Part shown: positions 1 to 8,870 of the stretch, piece by piece
How positions within the stretch are numbered: position 1 is the first letter of the stretch
Layout: each line of letters starts with the position of its first letter
From: an uncultured Bacteroidales bacterium
Lineage (GTDB): Bacteria; Bacteroidota; Bacteroidia; Bacteroidales; UBA932
NCBI GenBank assembly: GCA_944326235.1
Contig: CALVDH010000020.1
Span: forward strand, 1 to 53,659
DNA: 53,659 nucleotides
Reading direction: 5' to 3'
Program-made: the position numbers and the translations under genes
The notes under the pieces: model-generated
Told to the model about the DNA's origin: nothing
Seen by the model: only the letters and a program-made list of their open reading frames with translations
Databases searched by the model: none

Positions 1-77
1 GCTATGAGCACCAGTCCGACTGCGAGTCCCACTGCGAGGGAGAGGACCTTGAAGATGCCTATGTTGAGTTTTTTCAT
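1..77 (-). CDS. ABC transporter permease, FtsX family (5' end only)
   Basis: Only the first 25 codons are in the window; the gene reads leftward from an ATG whose complement is 75-77 and runs off the edge. The encoded start (MKKLNIGIFKVLSLAVGLAV...) is the same as the start of the permease at 109-2493, and the DNA differs at only 3 of 77 positions, all third codon bases. It is therefore a tandem paralog, the last visible gene of the efflux operon. The rest of the protein cannot be judged. Confidence 0.75.
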   Translation of the reverse strand, partial: MKKLNIGIFKVLSLAVGLAVGLVLI

Positions 78-108
78 CTGTATGGTTTTTTTAATTCAAA
101 TATAATCT

Positions 109-2493
109 TTATTCAGTTCTGAGTGAATCCGCAGGATTGGTCCTTGCGATGGCCAGGCATCTGGCTGCGACTACTGCCGCCAGTACGGCCAGCAGGCCGG
201 CGGCGGTGACGAAGAAGAGCCACAGCGGCGGCTGTACCTTGAGTTCGAACGACTTGAGCAGCATGTCGAATATGAACCACGACAGGACGCAGCCAATGAT
301 TACTGCCGCTACTGAGAATCTGCCGATACCGCTGATGAAGATACCGATGATCTCCGCGGGGCGGGCACCGTTGATTTTCCTAAGAGCCACTTCCTTGCGG
401 CGGCGTCCCGTCTCGTCTGCGGTGTATCCCACCAGACCTAACAGGGCTATCACGGCTGTCACCAGACCTGCGGCGAGAACCGATTCGCGGACGGTGCGGA
501 CAGGGGTGTATATGTCATTGACCACAGAGGCATAGGTCAGCAGCTCGAACCGTTCCGGATCCACTGAGTCAAGGGCGGCCTGGATGGCTCCGGTCACTTC
601 CGGATTGAGGTCCGATACGCGGATGACCAGGAATGTCATAGGGTCGTCGGTGTAGAAGAGGGTGACGGGCCGGTTGTCCTCGTAGATGGCCGGGCTGATG
701 CTGATATGGTCGAATACGCCTACGATGGTATAGGGATTGTCGGAACTGCCGTCATGGTCGCTCACCACAATGCTCTTGCCTATCACTCCGTCTTTCCACC
801 CCCTTACTTCGCATATCTGTTCGGCGAAACGCGGGTCAACCATTACTTCCATGGGAGAGGCCGCCTTGCGTCCCTCGATGATGTCGATGCCGAAGAGTTC
901 GCTCCAGTTGCCGTTGGCCTCGTAGAGGTCGGCGATGTGGAGTGAAGGCTCGGTCTCACCGGGGATGTACACGTTGTTGCCGCTGGAGCCTCCGAGTATC
1001 AGAGGATCCTCCACTGTCCCCACTTCCTCGACTCCGGGAACACTCTCTACAGCCTGCATAAGCGCGTAGCGGGTATCACGCGGCACTCCGCTGAGGTAGC
1101 ATCCCACGAGCTGTTCATAGTCGTATCCCGGATCGGCGTTTGTCCAGCGGGTGTACTGCAGGGCCACGAGGCTCAGCAGGGTGATGAGCAGCGAGGCGAG
1201 AGCCATCTGCAGGAAGAGCAGCACCTGTTTCCACAGCTTCTTGTGGTCGGCGTAATTGCGGAAGGCCACGGCGATGGGTATGCCCTGGAATGCCTTTCCG
1301 GGAATCCATGCGGCTACAATGAGGACGGCGGCCACAGTCAGCACGAGTACCCACAGGCTCCTGGGTGAGAACAAGGCTCCGAGGGAAGTGGTCAGGACCG
1401 ATTCTATCGTTCCCCTGAAGGCGAGAATGAGCAGGAAGGCCAGTACGAGGGAGACAGCCAGGTTGAAGAGGGTCTCCTTGAACACCAGTGCCATGATATT
1501 GCCGTTTCCGGCTCCGTAGCAGCGTCGTACCGCGATGCCTCTTGCTCTGGCCACGAGGGATGATATGACGATCATGATGTAGTTCATCGTTGCCGCGAGG
1601 ATCAGGGCGAAGGCGACAATGCCGAGTATCAGGTTGGTCCTGCGCGTCCCTGCCGAGGCGGCATGCTCGGATGCCAGAGGCTTGAGGACGATGTCCACGC
1701 TGTAGCCTTGACTCTCGAAGTCCTTTTCAGGAATGTATTTTTCCCGGATATTGTTTATCGCGCTCCGGAGGGAGGCGGGGTCTGTGCCAGGATAGAGCTG
1801 TACACGGCTCATGTACATGCTGTTACTGGACCAGTTCATGGTGGAGGGGGTGTCGGCATGCTCCGGATTGTCGCCGGTGATGCCCCATTGGCGGTATATG
1901 TGGTCGATTCCCGAGATGGAGATGGCTACGTCGAAGCGCAGGGATGCATTCTCGGGGATGTCCTCGAATACCCCGCCAATCTGGAGGCCGAGTCCCGGAT
2001 ACTCCTCGATGAAGAAGATCTGCCCCATGGCCTGGTCTATGCCTCCGAACTTCTCGGCCATGGACCGGGATATCAGGGCTCCGTTCCATTCGCCGAGGAT
2101 TACGGAAGGGTCCGCACCGGCGAGGACAGGACGGGGAAATACCCTGAAATAGTTGGAGTCTACGGCGATGATGCCGTTTTCGGCGGTCAGTTTCTGGCGG
2201 TTTTCAGTGTATATGTCACCCATCGATGAGGTGTAGGATGCCTTGGTGCCATACATCACCTGGGGAATCTCCTGTTGGAGATAGTAGGAGACGGCGCCGG
2301 GCGTAAGGTTGTCGAGGCTCCGGTTGCCATCGGTATAGCTGTATTCGTACTGCACGCAGTAGATGTCGTCGTAGGCGGGATAGAACTTGTCATAGCTGCT
2401 CTCGAATGTGATCTTGGCTATGAGCACCAGTCCGACTGCGAGTCCTACCGCAAGGGAGAGGACCTTGAAGATGCCTATGTTGAGTTTTTTCAT
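109..2493 (-). CDS. ABC transporter permease, MacB/FtsX type, 794 aa
   Basis: Inner-membrane permease of a MacB-like export system. Seen: an N-terminal membrane segment (about residues 10-28), a long periplasmic region (about 30-285), a block of membrane helices (about 285-440), a second periplasmic region and a C-terminal FtsX block (about 670-785) with the family's charged turn RRKEVALRKINGA. Two such half-repeats is the usual size for Bacteroidetes permeases of this group. It lies 24 bp downstream of the HlyD adaptor gene and is followed by a near-duplicate permease. No ATP-binding subunit is in the window; one would be expected further left or elsewhere. The substrate is unknown. The family assignment is firm. 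Confidence 0.9.
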   Translation of the reverse strand: MKKLNIGIFKVLSLAVGLAVGLVLIAKITFESSYDKFYPAYDDIYCVQYEYSYTDGNRSLDNLTPGAVSYYLQQEIPQVMYGTKASYTSSMGDIYTENRQKLTAENGIIAVDSNYFRVFPRPVLAGADPSVILGEWNGALISRSMAEKFGGIDQAMGQIFFIEEYPGLGLQIGGVFEDIPENASLRFDVAISISGIDHIYRQWGITGDNPEHADTPSTMNWSSNSMYMSRVQLYPGTDPASLRSAINNIREKYIPEKDFESQGYSVDIVLKPLASEHAASAGTRRTNLILGIVAFALILAATMNYIMIVISSLVARARGIAVRRCYGAGNGNIMALVFKETLFNLAVSLVLAFLLILAFRGTIESVLTTSLGALFSPRSLWVLVLTVAAVLIVAAWIPGKAFQGIPIAVAFRNYADHKKLWKQVLLFLQMALASLLITLLSLVALQYTRWTNADPGYDYEQLVGCYLSGVPRDTRYALMQAVESVPGVEEVGTVEDPLILGGSSGNNVYIPGETEPSLHIADLYEANGNWSELFGIDIIEGRKAASPMEVMVDPRFAEQICEVRGWKDGVIGKSIVVSDHDGSSDNPYTIVGVFDHISISPAIYEDNRPVTLFYTDDPMTFLVIRVSDLNPEVTGAIQAALDSVDPERFELLTYASVVNDIYTPVRTVRESVLAAGLVTAVIALLGLVGYTADETGRRRKEVALRKINGARPAEIIGIFISGIGRFSVAAVIIGCVLSWFIFDMLLKSFELKVQPPLWLFFVTAAGLLAVLAAVVAARCLAIARTNPADSLRTE

Positions 2494-2517
2494 AACCGAT
2501 GGTCTGAGGGTGGATGT

Positions 2518-3786
2518 TTATTTCTTGTTCTGAAGGATGAGGACGTCGTTCTTGCCGTAGTTCTCGTAGTTGGAGATGATGACCTTCTCGCCCGGTTTCA
2601 GGCCCTCGAGTACCTCATAGTACTGGGGATTCTGGCGGCCGATGCGGATGTCGCGGCGGTAGGCCTTGGTGCCGTCCTCGGAGAGCACGTAGATCCAGGT
2701 GCCTCCCGTGGACTGGTAGAATACTCCGCGGGGAATGTAGACCGACTGGGTAGGCTGTCCGAGCTGGAGGTTGAGATAGTAGGTCTGGCCGATGCGGATG
2801 TTGTCGGGGCGCTCGCCGGTGAAGTAGAAGTCGGCCTTGAACTGGCCGTCGGTCACTTCCGGATAGACTTTCTCCACTACGGTGCCGAAGGTGGAGCCCT
2901 GACGCTCGAAGGTGGCGCTGAGGCCGGACTGTACGCGGTCGATGTAGTGCTCGTCTATCTTGGCCTCTATCTTGTAGTCGGACAAGTCATTTACCTGGCC
3001 TATCTTGGTGCCTTCGGGGATGGACTGGCCGAGGATTACGTCCAGCGAGCCGAGCTGTCCGTCGATGGGGGACTTGACGTTGAGGTTCTCTACCCTCTCA
3101 CGTACCAGCTGGATGCTCCGGCGCATGCTCTCGAGGCTTTCCTCAAGGTTGTTCATCTGTACGGAACGGTATATGGAGTCCTGCTTCTGGCGGGCGATGA
3201 TGAGCTCCAGACTCTTGACGGCCAGTTCATAGTCCTCCTTGGCCTGGAGGTATTCCTCGTGGGCTACCAGCTGCTCCTCGTCCAGACGGCGGTACTGCTC
3301 GTATTTGCGCCTCTTGCGCTCGGTGTCGATGGCATATTCCAGACGCTGTTTTTCCAGATCCAGCTTTTCCTGCTCCATGGTTACGGTGGTGTTTCTCAGG
3401 AAGTTCTCCTGTTCGGCAAGGTCTGCCTCGCTCTGGAGTATCTGAAGGCTGAGGGTGTTGTTGGAGAGACGTACCAGCACATCGCCCTTGCGGACCATCG
3501 AGCCGGCCTCTATCAGTTTTTCCTGTACGACTCCGCTCTCCAGCAGGGATACCTGCACGACGGTGATCGGCTGTACCTGTCCGGAAACTCTTACGTAGTC
3601 GTCGAACTCACCCTGGCGGACATCGCCGACAGTGATGGTGTTGGCGTCCACCTTGAGGGTGGAGGACTTGTCCCTGAGCAGCAGCCAGAGGACGAATATT
3701 ACGAATATTCCTGCGAGGAAGTACGGGATGTTCTTCTTGCGGAATACCGCGCGGATACCTTTTTTCTGTTCAATTACTCTATCCAT
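2518..3786 (-). CDS. HlyD/AcrA-family periplasmic adaptor, 422 aa
   Basis: Membrane-fusion subunit bridging the inner-membrane permeases and the TolC channel. Seen: a short cytoplasmic start, one membrane segment at about residues 20-40 (IPYFLAGIFVIFVLWLLL), a first half-lipoyl motif near 85-110, a long coiled-coil hairpin rich in Glu, Gln, Lys and Leu at about 115-225, the second lipoyl half (VKSPIDGQLGSL), then beta-barrel and membrane-proximal domains. Length and order are normal for the family. It sits between the outer-membrane factor gene upstream (43 bp) and the permease downstream (24 bp), so a single tripartite efflux operon is inferred. Confidence 0.9.
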   Translation of the reverse strand: MDRVIEQKKGIRAVFRKKNIPYFLAGIFVIFVLWLLLRDKSSTLKVDANTITVGDVRQGEFDDYVRVSGQVQPITVVQVSLLESGVVQEKLIEAGSMVRKGDVLVRLSNNTLSLQILQSEADLAEQENFLRNTTVTMEQEKLDLEKQRLEYAIDTERKRRKYEQYRRLDEEQLVAHEEYLQAKEDYELAVKSLELIIARQKQDSIYRSVQMNNLEESLESMRRSIQLVRERVENLNVKSPIDGQLGSLDVILGQSIPEGTKIGQVNDLSDYKIEAKIDEHYIDRVQSGLSATFERQGSTFGTVVEKVYPEVTDGQFKADFYFTGERPDNIRIGQTYYLNLQLGQPTQSVYIPRGVFYQSTGGTWIYVLSEDGTKAYRRDIRIGRQNPQYYEVLEGLKPGEKVIISNYENYGKNDVLILQNKK

Positions 3787-3829
3787 GGTCGTATGTTTTT
3801 GTCGTTTTTGAAGTCAGTGAGCTGTGGTA

Positions 3830-5308
3830 TTATTCCTGGTCCAGATAGGTTATGCCCTTGTAGTACATCACCACCCTCTCTTTCAGGAGGTACTGCAGGC
3901 CCTGGTTGAGCCTCTCGGCGCGGGCCTCCAGAAGGCTGTTGGAGCTGGTCTGCAACTCGATTACGGTCATCAGACCCTCCTCGTACTTGCGGGAGTTGGC
4001 CTCGTGGGAGAGAACGAGGGCGTTTACCTTCTTGTCGGCCGAGATGAACTGCTTGGCGGCTCCCCTCATGTCCTGGACGGCGCGGCGGATCTCGCCCTCG
4101 ACCTGCTGGTATTTGATGTCACGGTTGGCCTCGGCAGTGGCGAGGGCGTTGCGCTTGCGGGCGATCTGGTTATATTTGTACAGGCCGTTGAATATCGGGA
4201 TGCTGATGCCGATGCCTACGTACTGTCCCTGTTTCTCGTTCATCTGTGTCCAGAAGGGGTCGTTGACGGCGTAGGAGCGGTCGAATACATAACCTGTGTT
4301 GTAGCCGCCCTGGGCATAGAGGTAGGGCACCAGGCTCCACTTGGCGGTCTTCAGGTCGAACTCGGCGCTGCGGACTTTCAGATCCTCGGCCTTGAATGCG
4401 GGGAGATAGTTCCGGGCGGCTGCGGCGATGCTGTCGGCATTGCCCTCATGCGAGAATGCGCTGAAGAGCACGGAAGGCTCTACCTCGGCCAGCGGCAGCT
4501 CCTCCTCGAAGGGGTAGTACATCGCGGTCTTCAGGGTCAGGATGCCCTGCTCGAGGGTGTTTTCCTGCTGGGTGAGGTTGAAGTCCTTGGCGGCCACGTC
4601 GGATTCGATCTGGAGTACGTCAGCGTAGCTCTTCAGGCCCAGTTCGGCCTGTGTCTTCGCCTGCTCCAGGGTCTTGCGGCTCTCCTCGAGCTGCTCCCGG
4701 GCCAGGTCCACCATACCGCGGTAGTAGAGCACGTTGTAGTAGGCCTGGATGACAGAGAGGCAGATTTCGTCCTTCTTGATCTGCTCTTCCTCGACCCCGA
4801 GCAGTACGGCGGTCTTGGCTATGCGGAAACTGTTGACGGCGGAGAAGCCGTTGAAGAGGTCCAGGTCGGCCGAGAGGCTGTAGGAATTGCTGAATGTGGT
4901 CGTGTTGGTGTAGACGTTGGTCTCGGGGTCGATACCGCGGCCGAAGTTGAACGAACCGGATGTTCCGGCCGATATCGTGGGAAGGAATCCGAAAGCGGCC
5001 TCCCTGCGGTCTATGCGGCGGTCATCGTTGGTCGCCTGCTGCAGACGCATCTCGGGCGAATGGGCCACGGCGTACTGCATGCAGTCGTGGAGAGTCCAGA
5101 CCTCGGGCTGCTCCTGGGAGCGGGCTGCGGCATACTCGAGGACGCGCCTTTCGAGGGCGGTGTCCCGGAGTACCTCTATATCGTATGCCTGGGCGTAGGG
5201 CTGGGGGAACGAGATCCCGCTCCGGCGGTACTGCGCCGCTGCCTCCCGCGGCAGGACGAGAGTACCTGCGAGGATGAGGACGGCGGCTGCTGAGAGTATA
5301 TTTTTCAT
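3830..5308 (-). CDS. TolC-family outer-membrane efflux protein, 492 aa
   Basis: Outer-membrane channel of a tripartite exporter. Seen: an N-terminal signal peptide (MKNILSAAAVLILAGTLVL, cleavage probably after AAA), then two repeated halves of about 190 residues with long heptad-rich helices and the family start motif WTLHDCMQYAVAHSPEMRL near residue 75. It is the first gene of the minus-strand operon TolC-HlyD-permease-permease. The ATG whose complement is 5306-5308 is preferred because the signal peptide begins there. The region upstream holds a sigma-54-like site and the divergent regulator gene. The extended linker between signal peptide and first repeat (about residues 25-70) is longer than in Escherichia coli TolC. 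Confidence 0.9.
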   Translation of the reverse strand: MKNILSAAAVLILAGTLVLPREAAAQYRRSGISFPQPYAQAYDIEVLRDTALERRVLEYAAARSQEQPEVWTLHDCMQYAVAHSPEMRLQQATNDDRRIDRREAAFGFLPTISAGTSGSFNFGRGIDPETNVYTNTTTFSNSYSLSADLDLFNGFSAVNSFRIAKTAVLLGVEEEQIKKDEICLSVIQAYYNVLYYRGMVDLAREQLEESRKTLEQAKTQAELGLKSYADVLQIESDVAAKDFNLTQQENTLEQGILTLKTAMYYPFEEELPLAEVEPSVLFSAFSHEGNADSIAAAARNYLPAFKAEDLKVRSAEFDLKTAKWSLVPYLYAQGGYNTGYVFDRSYAVNDPFWTQMNEKQGQYVGIGISIPIFNGLYKYNQIARKRNALATAEANRDIKYQQVEGEIRRAVQDMRGAAKQFISADKKVNALVLSHEANSRKYEEGLMTVIELQTSSNSLLEARAERLNQGLQYLLKERVVMYYKGITYLDQE

Positions 5309-5346
5309 ACGCGGTTGTATTTTGATTTCCTTTGCCCTTTCCTTTC

Positions 5347-5362
5347 TTCCATAATCGTGCCA
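5347..5362 (-). promoter_or_regulatory. Candidate sigma-54 promoter of the efflux operon
   Basis: Read on the minus strand, the sequence is TGGCACG (5362-5356), four bases, then TGGAA (5351-5347). The -24 half is a perfect match to the sigma-54 consensus TGGCACGN4TTGCW; the -12 half has two mismatches (TGGAA for TTGCW). Transcription would start near 5336, about 28 bases before the tolC-like start codon. The divergent neighbour encodes a sigma-54 activator, which supports the reading. It could still be chance. Confidence 0.45.
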
Positions 5363-5448
5363 AACTTTATAATGTGCTGAGTAGTAGAAATTTGTCTGAT
5401 TCCAGAGAAAGCCTAATTGTTAAGAAATTTTACAAAAAGTGTCTAATT

Positions 5449-5481
5449 TTTTGAAAATTGTAAAATATTTTTATACTTTTG
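5449..5481 (+). promoter_or_regulatory. Bacteroidetes-type promoter for the two-component pair
   Basis: TTTTG ending at 5453, a 20-base spacer, then TACTTTTG at 5474-5481. This fits the TTTG-N19-21-TAnnTTTG promoter known for Bacteroides primary sigma factor. Transcription would start near 5487, so the leader to the ATG at 5494 would be very short. The box overlaps the upstream TTG codon at 5479, which argues against that codon as the start. Confidence 0.65.
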
Positions 5482-5493
5482 AAGCGTAAATGC

Positions 5494-6915
5494 ATGAATA
5501 TGAGTAAGAAAACCACCCCTGACGGCCGCATCCTCGTAGTCGATGACAACAAGGCCATACTCTCCGCCCTGAGGCTGCTGCTGCCCGCATATTTTTCCGA
5601 AGTCACCCTTCTTTCCTCTCCCAACGACCTGATGCACAGCATGGAGGTTAAGCGCCCGGAGGTCGTCCTGCTGGACATGAACTTCACCGCCAAGGTGACT
5701 ACGGGCAACGAGGGCCTTTTCTGGCTCGGAGAGATACTGAAGGCCTACCCCGATGTGCCGGTGGTGCTGTTCACCGCCTATTCGGACGTGGCCCTGGCCG
5801 TGGACGCCATCAAGCGCGGGGCATTTGACTTCATCATCAAGCCCTTCGACAACGCCAAGCTGGTCACTACCCTCCAGGCGGCCCTCCGCCTCTCCCGCAG
5901 CCGGCAGGAGGTCAAGCAGCTGCGCGAGATCAAGAACGAGATACGCAGCGAGGGCGACATGTTCTGGGGCGAGTCCCCCAAGATGAAGGAGCTGCGCAAG
6001 ATAGTGCAGAAGGTGGCCAAGACAGACGCCAGCATCCTCATCACCGGCGAGAACGGCACGGGCAAGGACATGCTGGCCGGGGAGATACACCGCCTCTCGA
6101 AGCGCTCCGGCAGCTCGATGGTCAGCGTGGACGTGGGCTCCCTCCCCGAGAGCCTTTTCGAGAGCGAGCTCTTCGGCCACGTGCGCGGAGCCTTCACAGA
6201 CGCCAAGGCCGACAGGGCGGGCAAGTTCGAGGTGGCCTCGGGCGGCACCCTCTTCCTCGACGAGATAGGCAACATCCCCCTGCACCTGCAGACCAAGCTG
6301 CTCACCGCCATCCAGACCAAGAGCGTCACCCGTGTGGGCAGCAACGTCCCCGTCCCCGTGGATATCCGCCTGATCTGCGCCACGAACCGGGACATCTCCC
6401 GGATGGTCGCCGACGGTCAGTTCCGCGAGGACCTGTTTTTCAGGATCAATACCATACACCTCACCCTCCCGCCCCTGCGCGAGCGGATGGAGGACATCGT
6501 TCCGCTGGCGGAGCTCTTCATGCGCAAGTACGCGGTCAAATACGGCAAGGACATCCGGGGCATCCGGGACGAGGCCCGCGAGGAGCTGATGCAGAGGCCC
6601 TGGCAGGGCAATATCCGGGAGCTGCAGCATGTGGTCGAGAAGGCTGTGATCCTCTCCGAGAAGGGCATGCTGGAGGTGGGGGACTTCTTCCCCGAGCAGC
6701 AGGACCGCAGGGGGCCCGGCCGCCGCTCCAAGACCGCCGCACAGGTGCTCAAGGAATCGGTCCGCAAGGGCAATGTGGTTACGCTCGACGACATGGAGAA
6801 GGAGCTCATCCGGGTGGCAATGCGCCAGCACGACGGCAACCTGACGGTAGTCGCCCAGCAGCTCGGCATCACCCGCCAGACCCTTTACAACAAACTCAAG
6901 AAATACGGGATGTAG
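5494..6915 (+). CDS. Sigma-54-dependent response regulator, NtrC family
   Basis: Transcription activator that receives phosphate and drives sigma-54 promoters. Seen: receiver domain with acidic pocket (VVDDN) and phospho-acceptor Asp in VVLLDMNFT; AAA+ domain with Walker A GENGTGKD, the sigma-54 contact loop GAFTDA (Gly replaced by Asp, a form I associate with Bacteroidetes), Walker B GGTLFLDEIG and the R-finger region; C-terminal Fis-type helix-turn-helix (NLTVVAQQLGITRQTLYNKL). Starts at 5494 or 5500 are likeliest; a TTG at 5479 lies inside the promoter. The kinase gene begins directly after its stop codon, so the two are a pair. The divergent efflux operon is the likely target. Confidence 0.9.
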   Translation: MNMSKKTTPDGRILVVDDNKAILSALRLLLPAYFSEVTLLSSPNDLMHSMEVKRPEVVLLDMNFTAKVTTGNEGLFWLGEILKAYPDVPVVLFTAYSDVALAVDAIKRGAFDFIIKPFDNAKLVTTLQAALRLSRSRQEVKQLREIKNEIRSEGDMFWGESPKMKELRKIVQKVAKTDASILITGENGTGKDMLAGEIHRLSKRSGSSMVSVDVGSLPESLFESELFGHVRGAFTDAKADRAGKFEVASGGTLFLDEIGNIPLHLQTKLLTAIQTKSVTRVGSNVPVPVDIRLICATNRDISRMVADGQFREDLFFRINTIHLTLPPLRERMEDIVPLAELFMRKYAVKYGKDIRGIRDEAREELMQRPWQGNIRELQHVVEKAVILSEKGMLEVGDFFPEQQDRRGPGRRSKTAAQVLKESVRKGNVVTLDDMEKELIRVAMRQHDGNLTVVAQQLGITRQTLYNKLKKYGM

Positions 6916-8256
6916 ATGGGGTTCCGCTCGCTCATACTCTCGGTCATCTGCCTGATGTTCGCTGTAGGGGCCCTCGTCTGGTGCCTGCTGACAGGGTGGT
7001 ACTGGCCTGCGGGCGGAGCCGGGGCAGTGACAGCCGTGCTGGTCTACCGCGTCCTGTCGATATACGGCAGCAATGTCCGCAAGCTCAACTACCTGCTGAG
7101 CGCCTTCGAGAACGGAGACCTGTCCTTCCATTTTGCCGAGAACTCCACATTTCTCCAGGACCGGGTATTCAACATCCTGCTCAACAGGGTGAGGGACTTC
7201 GTCTCCGAGCAGCAGCGGCTCAGGGACCAGAACGAGGTCTTCCACCGCGCCGTGGAGAATCTCTCGCGGACCGGCCTGCTGGGAGTGGGACCGGCCGGGG
7301 AGGTGCGCTGCTGCAACCGGGCACTGACCTCTGTCCTCGGCCTGGGAGTCATCCGGCACATCTCCGACCTGGACCGGCTGATGCCCGGACTGACGGCGCG
7401 TATCGAGGCCCTGGAGGAGGGCGGGACGCTGGAAGTGCCGATAGGTTCCGAGATGCGGATATACAACTTCGAGATAGGGAGGTACACCGTCATGGACGGA
7501 AATACTCCAGTGCGGCTCTACGTCTTCGAGGAGAAGGCCGAGAGCCGTACCGAGGCCGAGCGGTCCGAGAGCGCCCAGTGGCAGAAGATGACCAGGATTA
7601 TCTCCCACGAGGTGCTCAATACCATCACGCCCATAGTCTCGCTCAGCGACACCCTGCACGACATGACCGACGACCGCAACCTCCGGGAGGGCATACAGGT
7701 CATCGGGGAGTCGGCCCGCGGCCTCCTTGGCTTCGTCAACGGCTACCGCGCCCTCTCCCGCGTGCCGGTGCCGCAGATTCATCCCTTCAAGTTCCGGCCG
7801 ATGCTGGACTATGTGCTCTCGCCGCTGCTGCCCGGGGTGGAGGAGCTCGGAGGGCGGGTCGATATTGCCCTGGAGGATGAGGACATGGTCCTCTTCGCCG
7901 ACGAGCAGCTGATGCGGCAGGTGGTCGCCAACATCCTGAAGAATGCGCTCAATGCCCTGCGCGACCGGTTCGGGGAGAAGGTCGCTCCTGCTGCCGTTCC
8001 CCTCGACGACGTGCCCCTCATCCGTATCACCGCCTTCGTCAACGCCTCCGACAACACCGAGATCCACATCTCCAACAACGGAGACCCCATTTCCGATGAG
8101 AACGCCGACCACATCTTCGACCCCTTCTTCACCACCCGCGCCGAAGGCACCGGCGTCGGCCTCGCCCTCTCCCGCCAGATCATGCGCGCCCACGCCGGCT
8201 CCATCCGCCTCGACCGCACCGACCCTGCCTTCACCACATTTGTCCTTACCCTTTAG
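6916..8256 (+). CDS. Membrane sensor histidine kinase, 446 aa
   Basis: Cognate sensor for the NtrC-type regulator; its ATG follows the regulator's stop codon with no gap. Seen: two N-terminal membrane helices (about residues 4-24 and 30-46) with almost no periplasmic loop, a PAS-like middle (about 110-210), an H-box IISHEVLNTITPI, an N-box NILKNALNAL, and G-boxes ISNNGDPI and GTGVGLALSRQIM. The short loop between helices suggests it senses the membrane or the cytoplasm rather than a periplasmic ligand. The kinase class (NtrB/ZraS-like) fits a sigma-54 partner. The signal is unknown; antimicrobial or envelope stress is a guess from the neighbouring efflux genes. Confidence 0.9.
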   Translation: MGFRSLILSVICLMFAVGALVWCLLTGWYWPAGGAGAVTAVLVYRVLSIYGSNVRKLNYLLSAFENGDLSFHFAENSTFLQDRVFNILLNRVRDFVSEQQRLRDQNEVFHRAVENLSRTGLLGVGPAGEVRCCNRALTSVLGLGVIRHISDLDRLMPGLTARIEALEEGGTLEVPIGSEMRIYNFEIGRYTVMDGNTPVRLYVFEEKAESRTEAERSESAQWQKMTRIISHEVLNTITPIVSLSDTLHDMTDDRNLREGIQVIGESARGLLGFVNGYRALSRVPVPQIHPFKFRPMLDYVLSPLLPGVEELGGRVDIALEDEDMVLFADEQLMRQVVANILKNALNALRDRFGEKVAPAAVPLDDVPLIRITAFVNASDNTEIHISNNGDPISDENADHIFDPFFTTRAEGTGVGLALSRQIMRAHAGSIRLDRTDPAFTTFVLTL

Positions 8257-8298
8257 CCTTCGCTTTCGGAAAACGCTCCATGTTTCGAATTAATCCTC

Positions 8299-8306
8299 TA
8301 TATTTG
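8299..8306 (+). promoter_or_regulatory. -7 box for the nitroreductase gene
   Basis: TATATTTG matches TAnnTTTG and stands 21 bases before the ATG at 8328. No clear -33 TTTG is visible at the expected distance, so the call rests on the -7 box and its position. Confidence 0.5.
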
Positions 8307-8327
8307 CAGCGGAAAATTTAATGTGAT

Positions 8328-8858
8328 ATGAAAAAGAACGAAGTACTTGAGTGCCTGAAAACCAGGCGGAGCATCAGGGCTTTCGACCCTGAGAAAGTGC
8401 CTTCTAAGGAGGTAGTGGCGAGGGTGGCCGAGGCAGGGACGTACGCTCCGACCGGGATGGGCAAGCAGTCGCCGGTGATAGTGGCGGTGATGGACCGCGC
8501 TGTGAGGGACCGGCTCTCGAAGATGAATGCAGACGTGCTGGGATCCGCTTCCGACCCGTTCTACGGTGCGCCGGTGGTGCTGGTGGTCCTGGCTGACCGC
8601 AGCCGTCCGACCTATATGTACGACGGCGCTCTGGTGATGGGCAATCTGCTCAACGCCGCCCACGCCCTCGGTCTGGGCAGCTGCTGGATACACCGCGCCA
8701 AGGAGGTGTTCGCCTCTCCCGAAGGGCAGGAGCTCCTGAAACAATGGGGCATCGAGGGGGACTACGAGGGTATAGGACACTGCGTCCTCGGCTATCCGCA
8801 GGACAGCAAGGAGCCTGTGGCCGCTCCCCGCAAGGCCGGTTACGTCCGTTTTATCTAA
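8328..8858 (+). CDS. Nitroreductase-family flavoprotein, 176 aa
   Basis: FMN-dependent NAD(P)H oxidoreductase family. Seen: the N-terminal signature LKTRRSIRAFDPEKV that binds FMN phosphate, a GKQSP segment, the helix GNLLNAAHALGLGSCWIH typical of these enzymes, and a C-terminal GYP motif (LGYPQ). At 176 residues it is of the short type (roughly 170-190 aa). The natural substrate is not predictable. It is probably cotranscribed with the methyltransferase 12 bp downstream. Confidence 0.88.
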   Translation: MKKNEVLECLKTRRSIRAFDPEKVPSKEVVARVAEAGTYAPTGMGKQSPVIVAVMDRAVRDRLSKMNADVLGSASDPFYGAPVVLVVLADRSRPTYMYDGALVMGNLLNAAHALGLGSCWIHRAKEVFASPEGQELLKQWGIEGDYEGIGHCVLGYPQDSKEPVAAPRKAGYVRFI

Positions 8859-8870
8859 ATCTCTGAAGTC

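Noticed and set aside
1..2493. The repeated 77 bp as insertion-sequence ends
   Set aside because: Differences fall only at third codon bases and both copies are gene starts, so it is coding homology, not an IS.
2275..5293. Long plus-strand frames opposite the HlyD and TolC genes
   Set aside because: Rich in Val/Gly/Leu repeats typical of antisense to GC-rich genes; the minus-strand products have full family motifs.
5479..5493. TTG codon as start of the response regulator
   Set aside because: It lies inside the -7 promoter box; the ATG at 5494 or 5500 fits the receiver domain.
5443..8193. A 916-codon open frame on the minus strand across the two-component genes
   Set aside because: It is a shadow of GC-rich coding sequence; the plus strand carries clear regulator and kinase motifs, while the antisense protein is low-complexity with no domain.
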